64,000 bases of DNA from Actinospineispora acaciae DSM 45401. GTDB lineage: Bacteria; Actinomycetota; Actinomycetes; Mycobacteriales; Pseudonocardiaceae. Both the position numbers and the translations under genes were made by a program. The notes below the pieces were generated by a model. It saw nothing but the letters and a program-made list of their open reading frames with translations. It ran no database searches and had not been told where the DNA came from. Position 1 is the stretch's first letter, and every line of letters starts with the position of its first letter. This document shows, one piece after another, positions 49,849 through 58,290 of the stretch. Location: positions 62,001 through 126,000 of the forward strand of contig NZ_JIAI01000002.1 of the NCBI RefSeq assembly GCF_000620785.1, in the 5' to 3' direction.

Positions 49849-50957
49849 TCCGGGATGCCGATGGCGCGTTCCTTGCGGCGGCGCTGTTGGGCGATGACGG
49901 CGATGAGCAGCAGCGTTCCCTGGGCGACGTTCTGCCAGAACGTGTTGATGTTGAGCACGTTCATGCCGTTCTCCAGGAAGCCGAGCAGCACGATCGCGAG
50001 CACCGCGCCGAGCACGCCGCCCCGGCCGCCGCGCAGCGACGCCCCGCCCAGCGCGGCCACCGTGACCGCCTTGAGCTCGAGGCCGTCCACCGAGCCGGTC
50101 TGCTGGCCGAAGCCCTGCCGGGCCATCAGGATCACGCCGGCGATCGCGCACACGAAGCCGACAACCAGGTAGACCGCGAGCACGTAGCGGTTGATGCTTA
50201 CCCCGGCCAGCCGGGCGGCCGTGGGGTTGCCGCCGATCGCATAGATGTTGCGGCCGATGTCGGTGAACAGCAGCAGGAACGCTAGCGCGAGCGCGACGAT
50301 GACCAGCACGAACAATTGGGTGGGCAGGCCGGCCACGCTGCCGCGCTGGATGAAGATGAAGATCGCGTTCGAGCTGAAGCCGCTGCCGATCGCGCCGCCG
50401 TTGGACATCACCTGGCCGATGCCCTTGAACGCGGCCAGGGTGGCCAGCGTGGCGATGAACGGGTTCACCCGGCCGTAGATGATCAGCAGCCCGTTCACCA
50501 GCCCGCAGGCCAGGCCGATGCCGAGCGCGGCGAGCACGGCCAGCGCGCCGTTCTGGCCGGTGTGCGTCCAGACCAGGGCGCCGGCCACCGAGGTCAGCCC
50601 GACGATCGAACCGACCGAGATGTCCAGCCCGCCGACGATGATCACGAGCAGCTCGACCAGGCCGGTGAGGCCGAACAGGATGATCGTGCCGGTCACCGCG
50701 ACGCTGAGGTTGTTCCAGGTCAGGAACGCGGGCTGGCGGGAGGTGACGAACACGGCGATCAGCACGATCACGGCGAGCAGGATCAGGTTCTGGACCCGGT
50801 CGGCGTGGGTGAGAACGCCCAGCGCCCGCAAAACCGACCGACGGTCGGTCTGTCTTGGCGCGGTGGTCGCCTCGGTCGCGGCGGTGGCCGCGTCGGCGCC
50901 GTCGCCCCGGCCGCCCGCCGCCGCCTCCCGCTCGGTCACGTCGCTGCGCTCGGTCAC
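49845..50957 (-). CDS. Sugar ABC transporter permease (RbsC/AraH-like)
   Basis: A 370-residue permease of the ribose/arabinose/galactose class (BPD_transp_2) with about ten hydrophobic segments. Marks are AFLTWNNLSVAVTGTIILFGLTGLVELLVIIVGGLDISVGSIVGLTSVAGAL, GRVNPFIATLATLAAFKGIG, DIGRNIYAIGGNPTAARLAGVSINR, and LKAVTVAALGGASLRGGRGGVLGAVLAIVLLG. The GTG at 50957 gives a 35-residue Ala/Thr-rich cytoplasmic leader, with a ribosome site GGGGG. It is the third gene of the importer operon, separated from the ATPase gene by a 96-bp gap with a strong hairpin. With galT and galK divergent next to the operon, D-galactose or L-arabinose is the likely solute. Confidence 0.88.
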   Translation of the reverse strand: MTERSDVTEREAAAGGRGDGADAATAATEATTAPRQTDRRSVLRALGVLTHADRVQNLILLAVIVLIAVFVTSRQPAFLTWNNLSVAVTGTIILFGLTGLVELLVIIVGGLDISVGSIVGLTSVAGALVWTHTGQNGALAVLAALGIGLACGLVNGLLIIYGRVNPFIATLATLAAFKGIGQVMSNGGAIGSGFSSNAIFIFIQRGSVAGLPTQLFVLVIVALALAFLLLFTDIGRNIYAIGGNPTAARLAGVSINRYVLAVYLVVGFVCAIAGVILMARQGFGQQTGSVDGLELKAVTVAALGGASLRGGRGGVLGAVLAIVLLGFLENGMNVLNINTFWQNVAQGTLLLIAVIAQQRRRKERAIGIPD

Positions 50958-50981
50958 GTCGCCCCCTTCTCGGCCGGCTCG

Positions 50982-51033
50982 CACACCCGGTGTGTACCCC
51001 GCACACGCACTGAAACGGGTGTGCGGGGGGTAC
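50982..51033 (-). terminator. Intra-operon hairpin pair between ATPase and permease genes
   Basis: A long stem forms between 50994-51006 (GTACCCCGCACAC) and 51019-51033, with the same sequence in reverse complement except for two extra G. The 12-base loop lies between them. A second perfect dyad, CACACC-C-GGTGTG (50982-50994), shares its last base with the first. No T-run follows. Attenuation, partial termination or RNA processing between the two genes is possible. Confidence 0.45.
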
Positions 51034-51053
51034 GAACTGGGTGTGCGGCCAGG

Positions 51054-52571
51054 TCATTGGGTTAGCAGGGTGGAGAGGTCGTCGGCCATGGCTAGGGCTA
51101 GGACGGCCTCTTCGGTTGCGGTGGCGCGGGGGAGTTCGCCGGTGATGCGGCCGTTCTGCATGACGATGATCCGGTCGGCCAGGCCGAGGACCTCGGGCAG
51201 CTCGGAGGAGACCATCAGGATCGCGATGCCCGCGCCGGCCAGCTCGTGGATGATCGCGTAGATCTCGGACTTGGCGCCGACGTCGACGCCACGGGTCGGT
51301 TCGTCAAGGATCAGCAGCGCCGGGTTGCGCGCCAGCCAGCGGGCCAGCACCACCTTCTGCTGGTTGCCGCCGGAGAGGTTGGAGACCGGGTACTCCATCC
51401 CGGGCGTGCGCACCCGCAGCCGCTCCAGGAACCGGGCCACGGTGGCCCGCTCCCGGCGCCGGCTGATCACCCGGCCACGGCGGAGCTGGTCGTAGATCGC
51501 CGCCGCGGTGTTCTCCCGGACGCTGCGCTGCAGGAACAGCGCCTCGGCCTTGCGCTCCTCCGGGGCCAGCCCGATGCCGGCGCGCACCGCGTCCCGGGGC
51601 GAGCCGAACCGCCGCCCGATGCCCTGGAACACGATCGACCCACCGGTCACCGGCTCGGCCCCGACCAGCGCACGAACCAGCTCGGAGCGCCCGGCGCCGA
51701 CCAGCCCGGCCAGCGCCACGATCTCCCCGGCCCGCACCTGGAACGACACGTCCCGCACATCGGCCGACGACAGCGAGTGCACCTCCAGCACCACCTCGCC
51801 GGGCTCCGGCCGGGGCACCTCGTCGTGGAACAGGCTGGCCAGGTCGCGCCCGACCATCATCCGGATCAGCTCCGCCTCGGACAGCTCGGCCGCCGGCCTG
51901 GTACCGACATGCGAGCCGTCGCGCAGCACCGCCACCCGGTCGGCGAGCGCGAACACCTCCTTGATCCGGTGGCTGACGTAGATCACCGCCACGCCCTGCT
52001 CGCGCAGCCGGCGGATCAGCGCGAACAGCAGGTCCACCTCGGTGTCCGACAGCGACGAGGTGGGCTCGTCGAACGCGATCACCCGGGGCTGGTCGGTGAG
52101 CGCGCGCAGGATCTCCACGAGCTGGCGCTGTGCGGGCGTGAGCTTGGATCCGAGCGTCTCGGGGTCGAGCACCTGGCCGAACCCGTGCCGCACGATCAGC
52201 TCGCCGGCGCGCGCGACCAGCTCGGCGCGGCGGAACAGCCGGCGCCGGGACGGCAGCGCGCCGACGAAGATGTTCTCCGCCACGCTGACGTGCGGGATGA
52301 TCTCCGGCTCCTGGGCGACCACCCTGACCCCGGCCGCCCGCGACGCCGTCGGGTCGGCGAACCGCACGGCGGAGCCGTCCAGCTCGACCGAACCCGAGTC
52401 CACCGGCAGCGCCGCGACCAGAACCTTGAGCAGCGTGGACTTGCCCGCGCCGTTCTCGCCCATCAACGCGGTGATCTCGCCGGCCCGGAACTCCACGGTC
52501 ACGTCCCGCAGCGCGCGCACCGGCCCGAAGCGCTTGCTCACGCCGCTCATCCGCAGTGCTACCGGGGTCAC
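51054..52571 (-). CDS. Sugar ABC transporter ATP-binding protein, duplicated (RbsA/AraG/MglA-like)
   Basis: A 505-residue protein with two fused nucleotide-binding domains. The first has Walker A GENGAGKST near residue 40, signature LTPAQRQLVEILRAL and Walker B VIAFDEPTSSL. The second has a degenerate Walker A, GLVGAGRSEL, with the Lys replaced by Arg, signature LSGGNQQKVVLARWLA and Walker B LLILDEPTRGVD. This asymmetry is normal for the ribose/galactose/arabinose class, in which the second site is impaired. It is coupled to the binding-protein gene with a seven-base gap and drives the importer. Confidence 0.92.
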   Translation of the reverse strand: MTPVALRMSGVSKRFGPVRALRDVTVEFRAGEITALMGENGAGKSTLLKVLVAALPVDSGSVELDGSAVRFADPTASRAAGVRVVAQEPEIIPHVSVAENIFVGALPSRRRLFRRAELVARAGELIVRHGFGQVLDPETLGSKLTPAQRQLVEILRALTDQPRVIAFDEPTSSLSDTEVDLLFALIRRLREQGVAVIYVSHRIKEVFALADRVAVLRDGSHVGTRPAAELSEAELIRMMVGRDLASLFHDEVPRPEPGEVVLEVHSLSSADVRDVSFQVRAGEIVALAGLVGAGRSELVRALVGAEPVTGGSIVFQGIGRRFGSPRDAVRAGIGLAPEERKAEALFLQRSVRENTAAAIYDQLRRGRVISRRRERATVARFLERLRVRTPGMEYPVSNLSGGNQQKVVLARWLARNPALLILDEPTRGVDVGAKSEIYAIIHELAGAGIAILMVSSELPEVLGLADRIIVMQNGRITGELPRATATEEAVLALAMADDLSTLLTQ

Positions 52572-52578
52572 GATGGGC

Positions 52579-53619
52579 TCAGGTGCACTTCAGCGTCGTC
52601 GACCCGGCGGTGCCGGCGTCCACGATCTGGGTCTTGGCGATGGTCTTGGGCGGCAGCGGGGTGCCGTTGCGGATCTTGGCGACCAGTGCCTTCACCGCGT
52701 CGCCGCCCACGTCGTGCCCGTCGATGTAGAGCGCGGACACGAAGCCGTCCGGCGTCGCACCCGGCTGCCAGGACTTGCACGCGATGTACGCGCCGAGCCC
52801 GACGCCCACCACGTTGTTCGCCGGCACCTTGGCGTTGGCCAGCGCCTGCAGCACGCCGGAGACGTTCTCGTCGTTGCAGCCCATGACCACCCAGTTCTTG
52901 ATGTTCGGGTTGCCGGTGATCACGCCGGACGCGGTGCTCTGCGCGCCGTTCACGCTGTTGTCGGTGCCGACCTCGATCGCGGTGCCCTTGCCGCCGCCCT
53001 CGGCGAACCGCTGCTTCTCCCCGCGCACCCGGTCCTGGCACACCGTGAGGTCCTGCTTGTAGGCGTACAGCACGCCGGTCTCCGCCGGGTTCCAGCCCTT
53101 GCCGGCCACCCGCTTGGCGGCCTCGGTGCCCACCTTGGAGCCCATGTCATAGCCGTCGAACCCGACGAACGGCACCTCGGCCCCGCTGCCGTCGTTGATC
53201 GAGTCGTCGGAGGCCACCATCGGGACACCGGACGCGCTCACCGCGTTCGCCACCTGGGGGCCGATCTTCTGGTCGGGCACGACGATCGCGATGCCGTGCA
53301 CCTTCTGGCCCACCGCCGAGTCGGTCTCGGTGACCGCCTTGTTGGCGTCCTGGCCCAGGTTGACGATCTTGACGGTGACCGTCGAGCCCGGCTTGGACAG
53401 CTCCTTGGCGGCGGCCTGGGCGCCGGCGGCCTCGTCCAGGAAGTACTGCTGGTCGCCCTGTTTCTGCAGGTAGGCGATGGTGATGTCGCCGGAGATCGGC
53501 GCGGCGTTCTGGCCCGACGGGCCGGACTGCTGGCCGCTGGAGCACCCGGTGGCCAGCGCCGTCATCAGCACGGCAACGCTCAGGGTGCCCACGACCACGG
53601 GGAAGCGGGACAGTCTCAT
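52579..53619 (-). CDS. Sugar-binding lipoprotein of ABC importer (AraF-like; galactose/arabinose)
   Basis: A 346-residue periplasmic-binding-protein-type lipoprotein. The signal MRLSRFPVVVGTLSVAVLMTALATGC has lipobox LATGC, with Cys near 26. The mature protein shows AYLQKQGDQQYFLDEAAGAQAAAKEL, GIAIVVPDQKIGPQVANAVSASGVPMVASDD, PFVGFDGYDMGSKVG and WVVMGCNDENVSGVLQALANAKV. The VPDQK and DD segments resemble E. coli AraF, which binds L-arabinose and D-galactose. The ATG at 53619 has AAGGAG nine bases upstream. The operon starts here, opposite deoR-galT-galK, so galactose is the favoured ligand; that is inference from context. Confidence 0.88.
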   Translation of the reverse strand: MRLSRFPVVVGTLSVAVLMTALATGCSSGQQSGPSGQNAAPISGDITIAYLQKQGDQQYFLDEAAGAQAAAKELSKPGSTVTVKIVNLGQDANKAVTETDSAVGQKVHGIAIVVPDQKIGPQVANAVSASGVPMVASDDSINDGSGAEVPFVGFDGYDMGSKVGTEAAKRVAGKGWNPAETGVLYAYKQDLTVCQDRVRGEKQRFAEGGGKGTAIEVGTDNSVNGAQSTASGVITGNPNIKNWVVMGCNDENVSGVLQALANAKVPANNVVGVGLGAYIACKSWQPGATPDGFVSALYIDGHDVGGDAVKALVAKIRNGTPLPPKTIAKTQIVDAGTAGSTTLKCT

Positions 53620-53692
53620 CGGGGGTGCTCCTTTGCACGGCCGTGCCGGTGTACTCGAAGTCTGGGGTGCAGCATCACCGACGTAGTACGCC

Positions 53693-53770
53693 AAAGTCAA
53701 CATTTTCGAACAGATAGGCGCAGAAACTGTGGCTGCTGACGCCCAAGTGATGTTCGATATTGTTGACTTT
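53693..53770. promoter_or_regulatory. DeoR-type divergent operator
   Basis: Two 20-bp arms, AAAGTCAACATTTTCGAACA (53693-53712) and TGTTCGATATTGTTGACTTT (53751-53770), are reverse complements at 18 of 20 positions, with a 38-bp spacer. Each includes a TTGAC element that could double as a -35 box. They lie between the importer operon and deoR, so one DeoR repressor probably bridges both promoters. Confidence 0.75.
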
Positions 53771-53797
53771 CCGTGACCTGGTGGACATCATGACCGC

Positions 53798-53833
53798 ATG
53801 ACCACGCCCCCTCGCCCGCCCCGTCCGGGCTGA
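53798..53833 (+). other. Proline-rich 11-codon leader ORF overlapping deoR start
   Basis: ATG at 53798 opens MTTPPRPPRPG and its TGA shares an A with the deoR ATG (TGATG). The deoR start itself has no visible ribosome site, so translation may depend on reinitiation after this leader. Two Pro-Pro pairs could slow ribosomes. A chance frame cannot be excluded. Confidence 0.4.
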
Positions 53834-54606
53834 TGCTGGCCAGGCAGCGCCAGCAGCTCATCCTGGACGAGGTGGCTCGCAGCGGCGCGGTCAAGGTGGC
53901 CGACCTGGTGGCCGCGTTGGGCGTCTCGGACATGACGGTCCGCCGCGACATCGGCGAGCTGGCCGGGCGCGGGCTGGTGGACCGGGTGCACGGCGGCGCC
54001 GCGCTGCCCCGGATGGCCAGCGTGCACGAGCCGGGCTTCGCCACCAAGGCCACCCAGGAGGTGGAGGCCAAGACGGCGATCGCGCGGGCGGCGGCGTCAC
54101 GGGTGCCGGCCGGAAGCTCGCTCGGGGTGTCGGCGGGCACTACCACGCACCTGGTCGCCACCCAGTTGCTGGACGTCCCGGACCTCACGGTGGTGACCAA
54201 CTCGCTGCCGGTCGCCGACGAGCTGCACCGCAACCGGCGGGTGGAGCAGACGGTGCTGCTCACCGGCGGCATGCGGACCCCGTCGGACGCGCTGGTCGGA
54301 CCGCTCGCGGTGGCCGCGCTGCGCGGCATCCACCTGGACCTGCTCATCCTCGGCGTGCACGGCATGGACCCTCGCGCCGGCCTGACCGGCCCGAACCTGT
54401 TGGAGACGCAGACGAACCGGGCGCTGATCGAGGCCTCCCGGCGGATCCTGGTGGTGGCCGACCACACCAAGTGGGGCGTCGTCGCCCTGCAGACCACCGC
54501 CGCCCTGACCGAGGTGGACATCATGGTCACCGACGACCGGCTGGACGGCGCCGCGCGCGAGCAGCTCACCGGGCTGGTCGGCGAGCTGGTTGTCGCGGCA
54601 TGGTGA
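53833..54606 (+). CDS. DeoR-family repressor of the galactose unit
   Basis: A 257-residue DeoR regulator. N-terminal HTH: RQQLILDEVARSGAVKVADLVAALGVSDMTVRRDIGELAGRGLVDRVHGGA, the classic DeoR sequence. The sugar-phosphate-binding C-terminal domain follows: SLGVSAGTTTHLVATQLLD, LTVVTNSLPVADEL, LTGGMRTPSDALVGPLAV, and the late VVADHTKWGVVAL. DeoR proteins are released by phosphosugars; galactose-1-phosphate or a related phosphosugar is a reasonable effector. It is the first gene of deoR-galT-galK and its end overlaps the galT start by seven bases. Confidence 0.9.
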   Translation: MLARQRQQLILDEVARSGAVKVADLVAALGVSDMTVRRDIGELAGRGLVDRVHGGAALPRMASVHEPGFATKATQEVEAKTAIARAAASRVPAGSSLGVSAGTTTHLVATQLLDVPDLTVVTNSLPVADELHRNRRVEQTVLLTGGMRTPSDALVGPLAVAALRGIHLDLLILGVHGMDPRAGLTGPNLLETQTNRALIEASRRILVVADHTKWGVVALQTTAALTEVDIMVTDDRLDGAAREQLTGLVGELVVAAW

Positions 54607-55682
54607 GGACCAGTCCGGACGTGGTGAGGGTGCGCAAGACCTCGACCCGGCTCGCCGACGGCCGCGAGCTGATCTACTTCGACGACCGGGAGCCGTACCT
54701 GTCCGGCGCGGCCACCCGCGAGGTGCCGGACACCCGGGCGCTGCCCGCGAGGGACACCGTCTCGGAGATCCGCCTCGACGTGCTGACCGGCGAGTACGTC
54801 GCGATCGCCGCACACAGGATGAACCGCACCTACATGCCGCCCGCCGAGGAGAACCCGCTCGCGCCCAGCCGCCCCGGCGAGCCGCCCACCGAGATCCCGG
54901 CGGCGGACTACGACGTGGTGGTCTTCGAGAACCGGTTCCCGACGTTCTCCGGCGGGAACGGGCGCTGCGAGGTGGTCTGCTTCACCAGCGATCCGACCGG
55001 CAGCTTCGCCACCCTGTCCGAGCGGCGGGCGCGCACCGTGATCGAGGCCTGGGCGGACCGCACCGCCGAGCTGTCCGCGCTGCCGGCCACCCGCCAGGTG
55101 GTGCCGTTCGAGAACCGCGGCGAGGAGATCGGCGTCACCCTCACCCACCCGCACGGCCAGATCTATGCCTACCCCTACCTGCCGCCGCGCACCCAGGCCC
55201 TGGTCCGTCGTGCCCGCGAGCATTTCGAGGAGACCGGCCGCTCGCTGCTCGCCGACGTGCTGGCCGCCGAGCGCGAGGCCGGGGAGCGGATGGTGCTGGG
55301 CGGCCAGGCGTGGAGCGCCTATGTGCCGAGGGCGGCGAAGTGGCCGCTGGAGGTGCACCTCGCGCCGCACCGCGACGTCCCCGACCTGACCGCGCTCACC
55401 GACGCCGAGCGCGCCGAGCTGGCGGTGCTGTACCTGGAGCTGCTGCGCCGGGTGGACAGGTTCTTCCCGGGCGTGGCGCGCACGCCGTACATCGCGGCCT
55501 GGCACCAGGCCCCGGTCGGGGCGGACCGCGAGCTGGGCCGCCTGCACCTGCAGCTGTTCTCGCTGATGCGGGCGCCCGGGCGGATGAAGTTCCTGGCCGG
55601 CTCGGAGTCCGCGATGGGCGCCTGGATCAACGACACCACCCCGGAGCTGATTGCCCGGCGGCTACGCGCGGTAGCGTCTTAG
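54600..55682 (+). CDS. galT: Galactose-1-phosphate uridylyltransferase
   Basis: A 360-residue HIT-superfamily nucleotidyltransferase catalysing exchange of uridylyl between UDP-glucose and galactose-1-phosphate in the Leloir pathway. The active site THPHGQIYAYPYLPPR carries the nucleophilic His (near 185) of the HPH motif. VVVFENRFPTFSG and EVVCFTSDPTGSFATLS bind the uridine part, and WPLEVHLAPHRDVPDL and YIAAWHQAP follow in the usual order. The ATG at 54600 lies within the deoR end (ATGGTG); the GTG just after is an alternative. galK follows in the same operon. No galE is in the window. Confidence 0.93.
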   Translation: MVRTSPDVVRVRKTSTRLADGRELIYFDDREPYLSGAATREVPDTRALPARDTVSEIRLDVLTGEYVAIAAHRMNRTYMPPAEENPLAPSRPGEPPTEIPAADYDVVVFENRFPTFSGGNGRCEVVCFTSDPTGSFATLSERRARTVIEAWADRTAELSALPATRQVVPFENRGEEIGVTLTHPHGQIYAYPYLPPRTQALVRRAREHFEETGRSLLADVLAAEREAGERMVLGGQAWSAYVPRAAKWPLEVHLAPHRDVPDLTALTDAERAELAVLYLELLRRVDRFFPGVARTPYIAAWHQAPVGADRELGRLHLQLFSLMRAPGRMKFLAGSESAMGAWINDTTPELIARRLRAVAS

Positions 55683-55716
55683 CCCCTTGACGCTTAGCTC
55701 GGAGGAGTGGCCGGCC

Positions 55717-56931
55717 GTGATCGAGTGGCATCCGCCGTCGTCGGTCGCGTCCGCGCGGGCGGCGGCCGGGCTGTTCGCCAAGGCGTTCTCCGGTGAGCCG
55801 GTGGGGGTGTGGTCCGCGCCGGGGCGGGTGAACCTGATCGGCGAGCACGTGGACTACGTGGGCGGGATCTGCCTGCCGTTCGCGCTGCCGCAGCGCACCT
55901 GGGCGGCGGTGCGGCCGCGTGCGGACGGTCGGTTGCGGCTGGTGTCCGGGCAGCGCGACGAGCCGTGGAGCGGGGCGGTCGCGGACATCCGCCCGGGCTA
56001 CCCGACGGGCTGGGCGGCGTACCTGGCCGGGGTGGTGTGGGCGATGGTCGCCGAGGGCGTGCTGCCGGCCGCGTTCGGCGGCGCGGACGTGGCGGTGCAC
56101 TCCGACGTGCCGTTGGGCGCCGGGTTGTCCAGCTCGGCGGCGCTGGAGTGCGCGCTGGCGGTGGCGCTGGCGGAGCTGTGCGGGCCGTGCCCGCCGTCGG
56201 CGGTGCGCGCCGAGCTGGTGCAGGCGTGCATCCGGGCGGAGAACGAGATAGCGCTGGCCGCGACCGGCGGCATGGACCAGGCGGTGGCCCTGCACGCCCG
56301 GGCTGGTCACTGCCTGCGGCTGGACTGCGCGACCGGCGAGGCGGACGCGGTGCCGCTGTCGCTGCACTCGGCCGGGCTGGCGCTGCTGGTGATCAATACG
56401 AACGCGCCGCATCGGCTGGTGGACGGGCAGTACAGGTCTCGGCGTGCGGTGGTGGATCGAGCGACGCGGTTGTTGGGGGTGACCTCGCTGCGGCGGGTGG
56501 CGTCGGTGGCCGACGCGGTGGCCGGGCTCGCGGCGGTCGGCGAGGACGACCCGATGCTGCTGCGCCGGGTCCGGCACGCGATCTCCGAGACGGCGCGCGC
56601 GGGCGAGGCGGCGTCGTTGCTGGCCTCCGGGCGGTTGGCCGAGCTGGGGCCGTTGCTGGACGCCTCGCACGCGTCGCTGCGGGACGACTACGAGGTGAGC
56701 AGCCCTGAGCTGGACGCCGCGGTGACCGCCGCGACCGAGGCCGGCGCTCTGGGCGCCCGGATGGTCGGCGGCGGGTTCGGCGGGTCCGCGATCGCCCTGG
56801 TCCACGAGTCGCGGCTGGACTCCGTGGCGAACTCCGTAGCCACCGCGACCGCCCGCGCCGGCCTCCCGACGCCGAGCTTCCTGCGCGCCGAACCCGCCGG
56901 CCCCGCCGCCCGCGAATGGGGCCCGGCTTAG
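55717..56931 (+). CDS. galK: Galactokinase
   Basis: A 404-residue GHMP kinase phosphorylating D-galactose at O1. The galactose signature is GRVNLIGEHVDYVGG near residue 40, with Val in place of the usual Thr-Asp-Tyr-Asn context (GEHTDYN is standard), which may affect sugar specificity slightly. The ATP loop is VPLGAGLSSSAALE near 140. Catalytic Asp lies in TGGMDQAVAL, and the third GHMP motif is GARMVGGGFGGSAIAL. The GTG at 55717 was chosen because GGAGGAG lies nine bases upstream; a TTG at 55687 precedes that site. Its last four bases overlap the convergent XRE gene. Confidence 0.92.
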   Translation: MIEWHPPSSVASARAAAGLFAKAFSGEPVGVWSAPGRVNLIGEHVDYVGGICLPFALPQRTWAAVRPRADGRLRLVSGQRDEPWSGAVADIRPGYPTGWAAYLAGVVWAMVAEGVLPAAFGGADVAVHSDVPLGAGLSSSAALECALAVALAELCGPCPPSAVRAELVQACIRAENEIALAATGGMDQAVALHARAGHCLRLDCATGEADAVPLSLHSAGLALLVINTNAPHRLVDGQYRSRRAVVDRATRLLGVTSLRRVASVADAVAGLAAVGEDDPMLLRRVRHAISETARAGEAASLLASGRLAELGPLLDASHASLRDDYEVSSPELDAAVTAATEAGALGARMVGGGFGGSAIALVHESRLDSVANSVATATARAGLPTPSFLRAEPAGPAAREWGPA

Positions 56932-57779
56932 CTTTGCCCGCGCTCCAGGTCCCGAAGCGCGTTGGTGATCAGCTCGCGGGCTTCTGGGCCGAAGACGGCG
57001 GACTGTTGCAGCCTGGCGAACGCCTTGGCGTAGATCGCGATCTCCCTGGGCTGGGTGATGGTCAGCGCGGCCGAGAAGGTTTCGACCATGACCATACGGT
57101 CGTCGTACATAATGAAGCCCTCGTTGGGAAAAATCTTGCGCGATGCCATCGAGGGGACGATGCCCAGGCTGACGCGGTGTAGCCTCGCTACGCTCAGCAG
57201 CCTGTCGAGTTGGCCCGCCATGGTTTCTCTACCGCTGACCTGTGTGCGTAGAGCCTGCTCTTCCAAGACCGTGAGAAATCGGCGATCGCCGTTGTACAGC
57301 ACATATTGGCGTTCCATGTGTGCGGCCAGTGCGAGATCGACATCATCTGTGATATCCATGAAATCGATGGCCTCGGCCATCAACGCCGCCGCGTATTCAG
57401 CGGTTTGGAACAGGCCCGGGATCAGCATCGGCCGGTAGATTCGGAACAGTCGAGTCCGCAGGTATCGCTCGTTGCCGGCCTCCTGCAGCCGCTTCATTCC
57501 CCCGTGCAGCCGGCGACGCCACTCGACGTACATCGACTCGATGGACCGGACGGTGGCGATCAGGTCGGCAATCTGATCCTCGGCATTGCAGTGCCGGCAC
57601 CACACGCGCAGGTCCTTCTCCGTCGGAGCCTGCGTACCATGCTCGATCTTGGAAATCTTGGTGAAGTGCCACCCCGCAAGCGCGGCGAGAGCACGCCCGG
57701 TGAGATCGGCGTCCTTGCGGATCTCACGCAGGCGTGCTCCCAGCGCCTGTCGTGCTCTGTCAGCGGGGTTGGTAGTCAC
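56928..57779 (-). CDS. XRE-family regulator with DUF5753 domain (WhiJ-like)
   Basis: A 283-residue actinobacterial regulator. An N-terminal Cro/CI helix-turn-helix (ALGARLREIRKDADLTGRALAALAGWHFTKISKIEHGTQAPTEKDLRVW) is joined to a DUF5753 domain (LFRIYRPMLIPGLFQTAEYAAALM, ERQYVLYNGDRRFLTVLEEQALRTQV, RVSLGIVPSM, FIMYDDRMVMVETFSAALTIT). Such proteins are abundant in streptomycetes, where WhiJ-type members control development with small partner proteins such as DUF397. Here the partner position is held by a DUF6879-like gene. The GTG at 57779 overlaps that gene's end by 20 bases; a TTG at 57794 is possible. Confidence 0.9.
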   Translation of the reverse strand: MTTNPADRARQALGARLREIRKDADLTGRALAALAGWHFTKISKIEHGTQAPTEKDLRVWCRHCNAEDQIADLIATVRSIESMYVEWRRRLHGGMKRLQEAGNERYLRTRLFRIYRPMLIPGLFQTAEYAAALMAEAIDFMDITDDVDLALAAHMERQYVLYNGDRRFLTVLEEQALRTQVSGRETMAGQLDRLLSVARLHRVSLGIVPSMASRKIFPNEGFIMYDDRMVMVETFSAALTITQPREIAIYAKAFARLQQSAVFGPEARELITNALRDLERGQS

Positions 57780-58290
57780 TATGTGGAGTGGCAATCTCCC
57801 AGACGGCGTCGAAGGCCGAGTGACACAGCTTGATCACGGCGGGCTCGGTGACGAACTCCTTGCCCGCCGAGCCGCCATCCCCCGTGAAGTGGTTGAACAT
57901 CACCGTCTTGTCGTCGAACAGCCAGAAGTCGTTGCCGGGCAGCGCGATCCCCGAAGCCAACCGTCGCGGCAGCCATCGGACCTCCTCACCGGCTTCGACG
58001 TTCTGGTACGTGCCCTCCCACTCGTAGCGAATGTAGTCGGTGACCGGCTCGGAGACGATCCGCGCCCGGCGTACCACGGCACCCCGCTGCCTGGCGTCGC
58101 GGATGATCGTGTGCCAGGGCCGCCACCAGTCTTCCTTGGACATCGGGCGTACCTGCTCGCCGGCCCGCCACCGGGCCAGCCGGTCCTTCTCTTCGTCGAC
58201 CGCGTACCAGTCCCGCATCTCCAGGTGATAAGCGAAGCGCTCGAATGAGCTGAATATGTCCTTCCGCTGCTCAGGCGTCAGTCTTTGCAT
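57760..58290 (-). CDS. DUF6879-like protein
   Basis: A 176-residue soluble protein of a type commonly found next to XRE/DUF5753 genes in actinomycetes. Visible blocks are FSSFERFAYHLEMRDWYAVDEEKDRLARWRAGE, then DWWRPWHTIIRDARQRGAVVRRARIVSEPVTDYIRYEWEGTYQNVEAGEEVRWLPR, and NDFWLFDDKTVMFNHFTGDG. The aromatic-rich W-F-D-D core resembles DUF6879. The biochemical role is unknown; by position it should act with the XRE protein as its partner or effector. It overlaps the genes on both sides by 20 bases, so three proteins are made in a coupled manner. Confidence 0.75.
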   Translation of the reverse strand: MQRLTPEQRKDIFSSFERFAYHLEMRDWYAVDEEKDRLARWRAGEQVRPMSKEDWWRPWHTIIRDARQRGAVVRRARIVSEPVTDYIRYEWEGTYQNVEAGEEVRWLPRRLASGIALPGNDFWLFDDKTVMFNHFTGDGGSAGKEFVTEPAVIKLCHSAFDAVWEIATPHSDYQPR

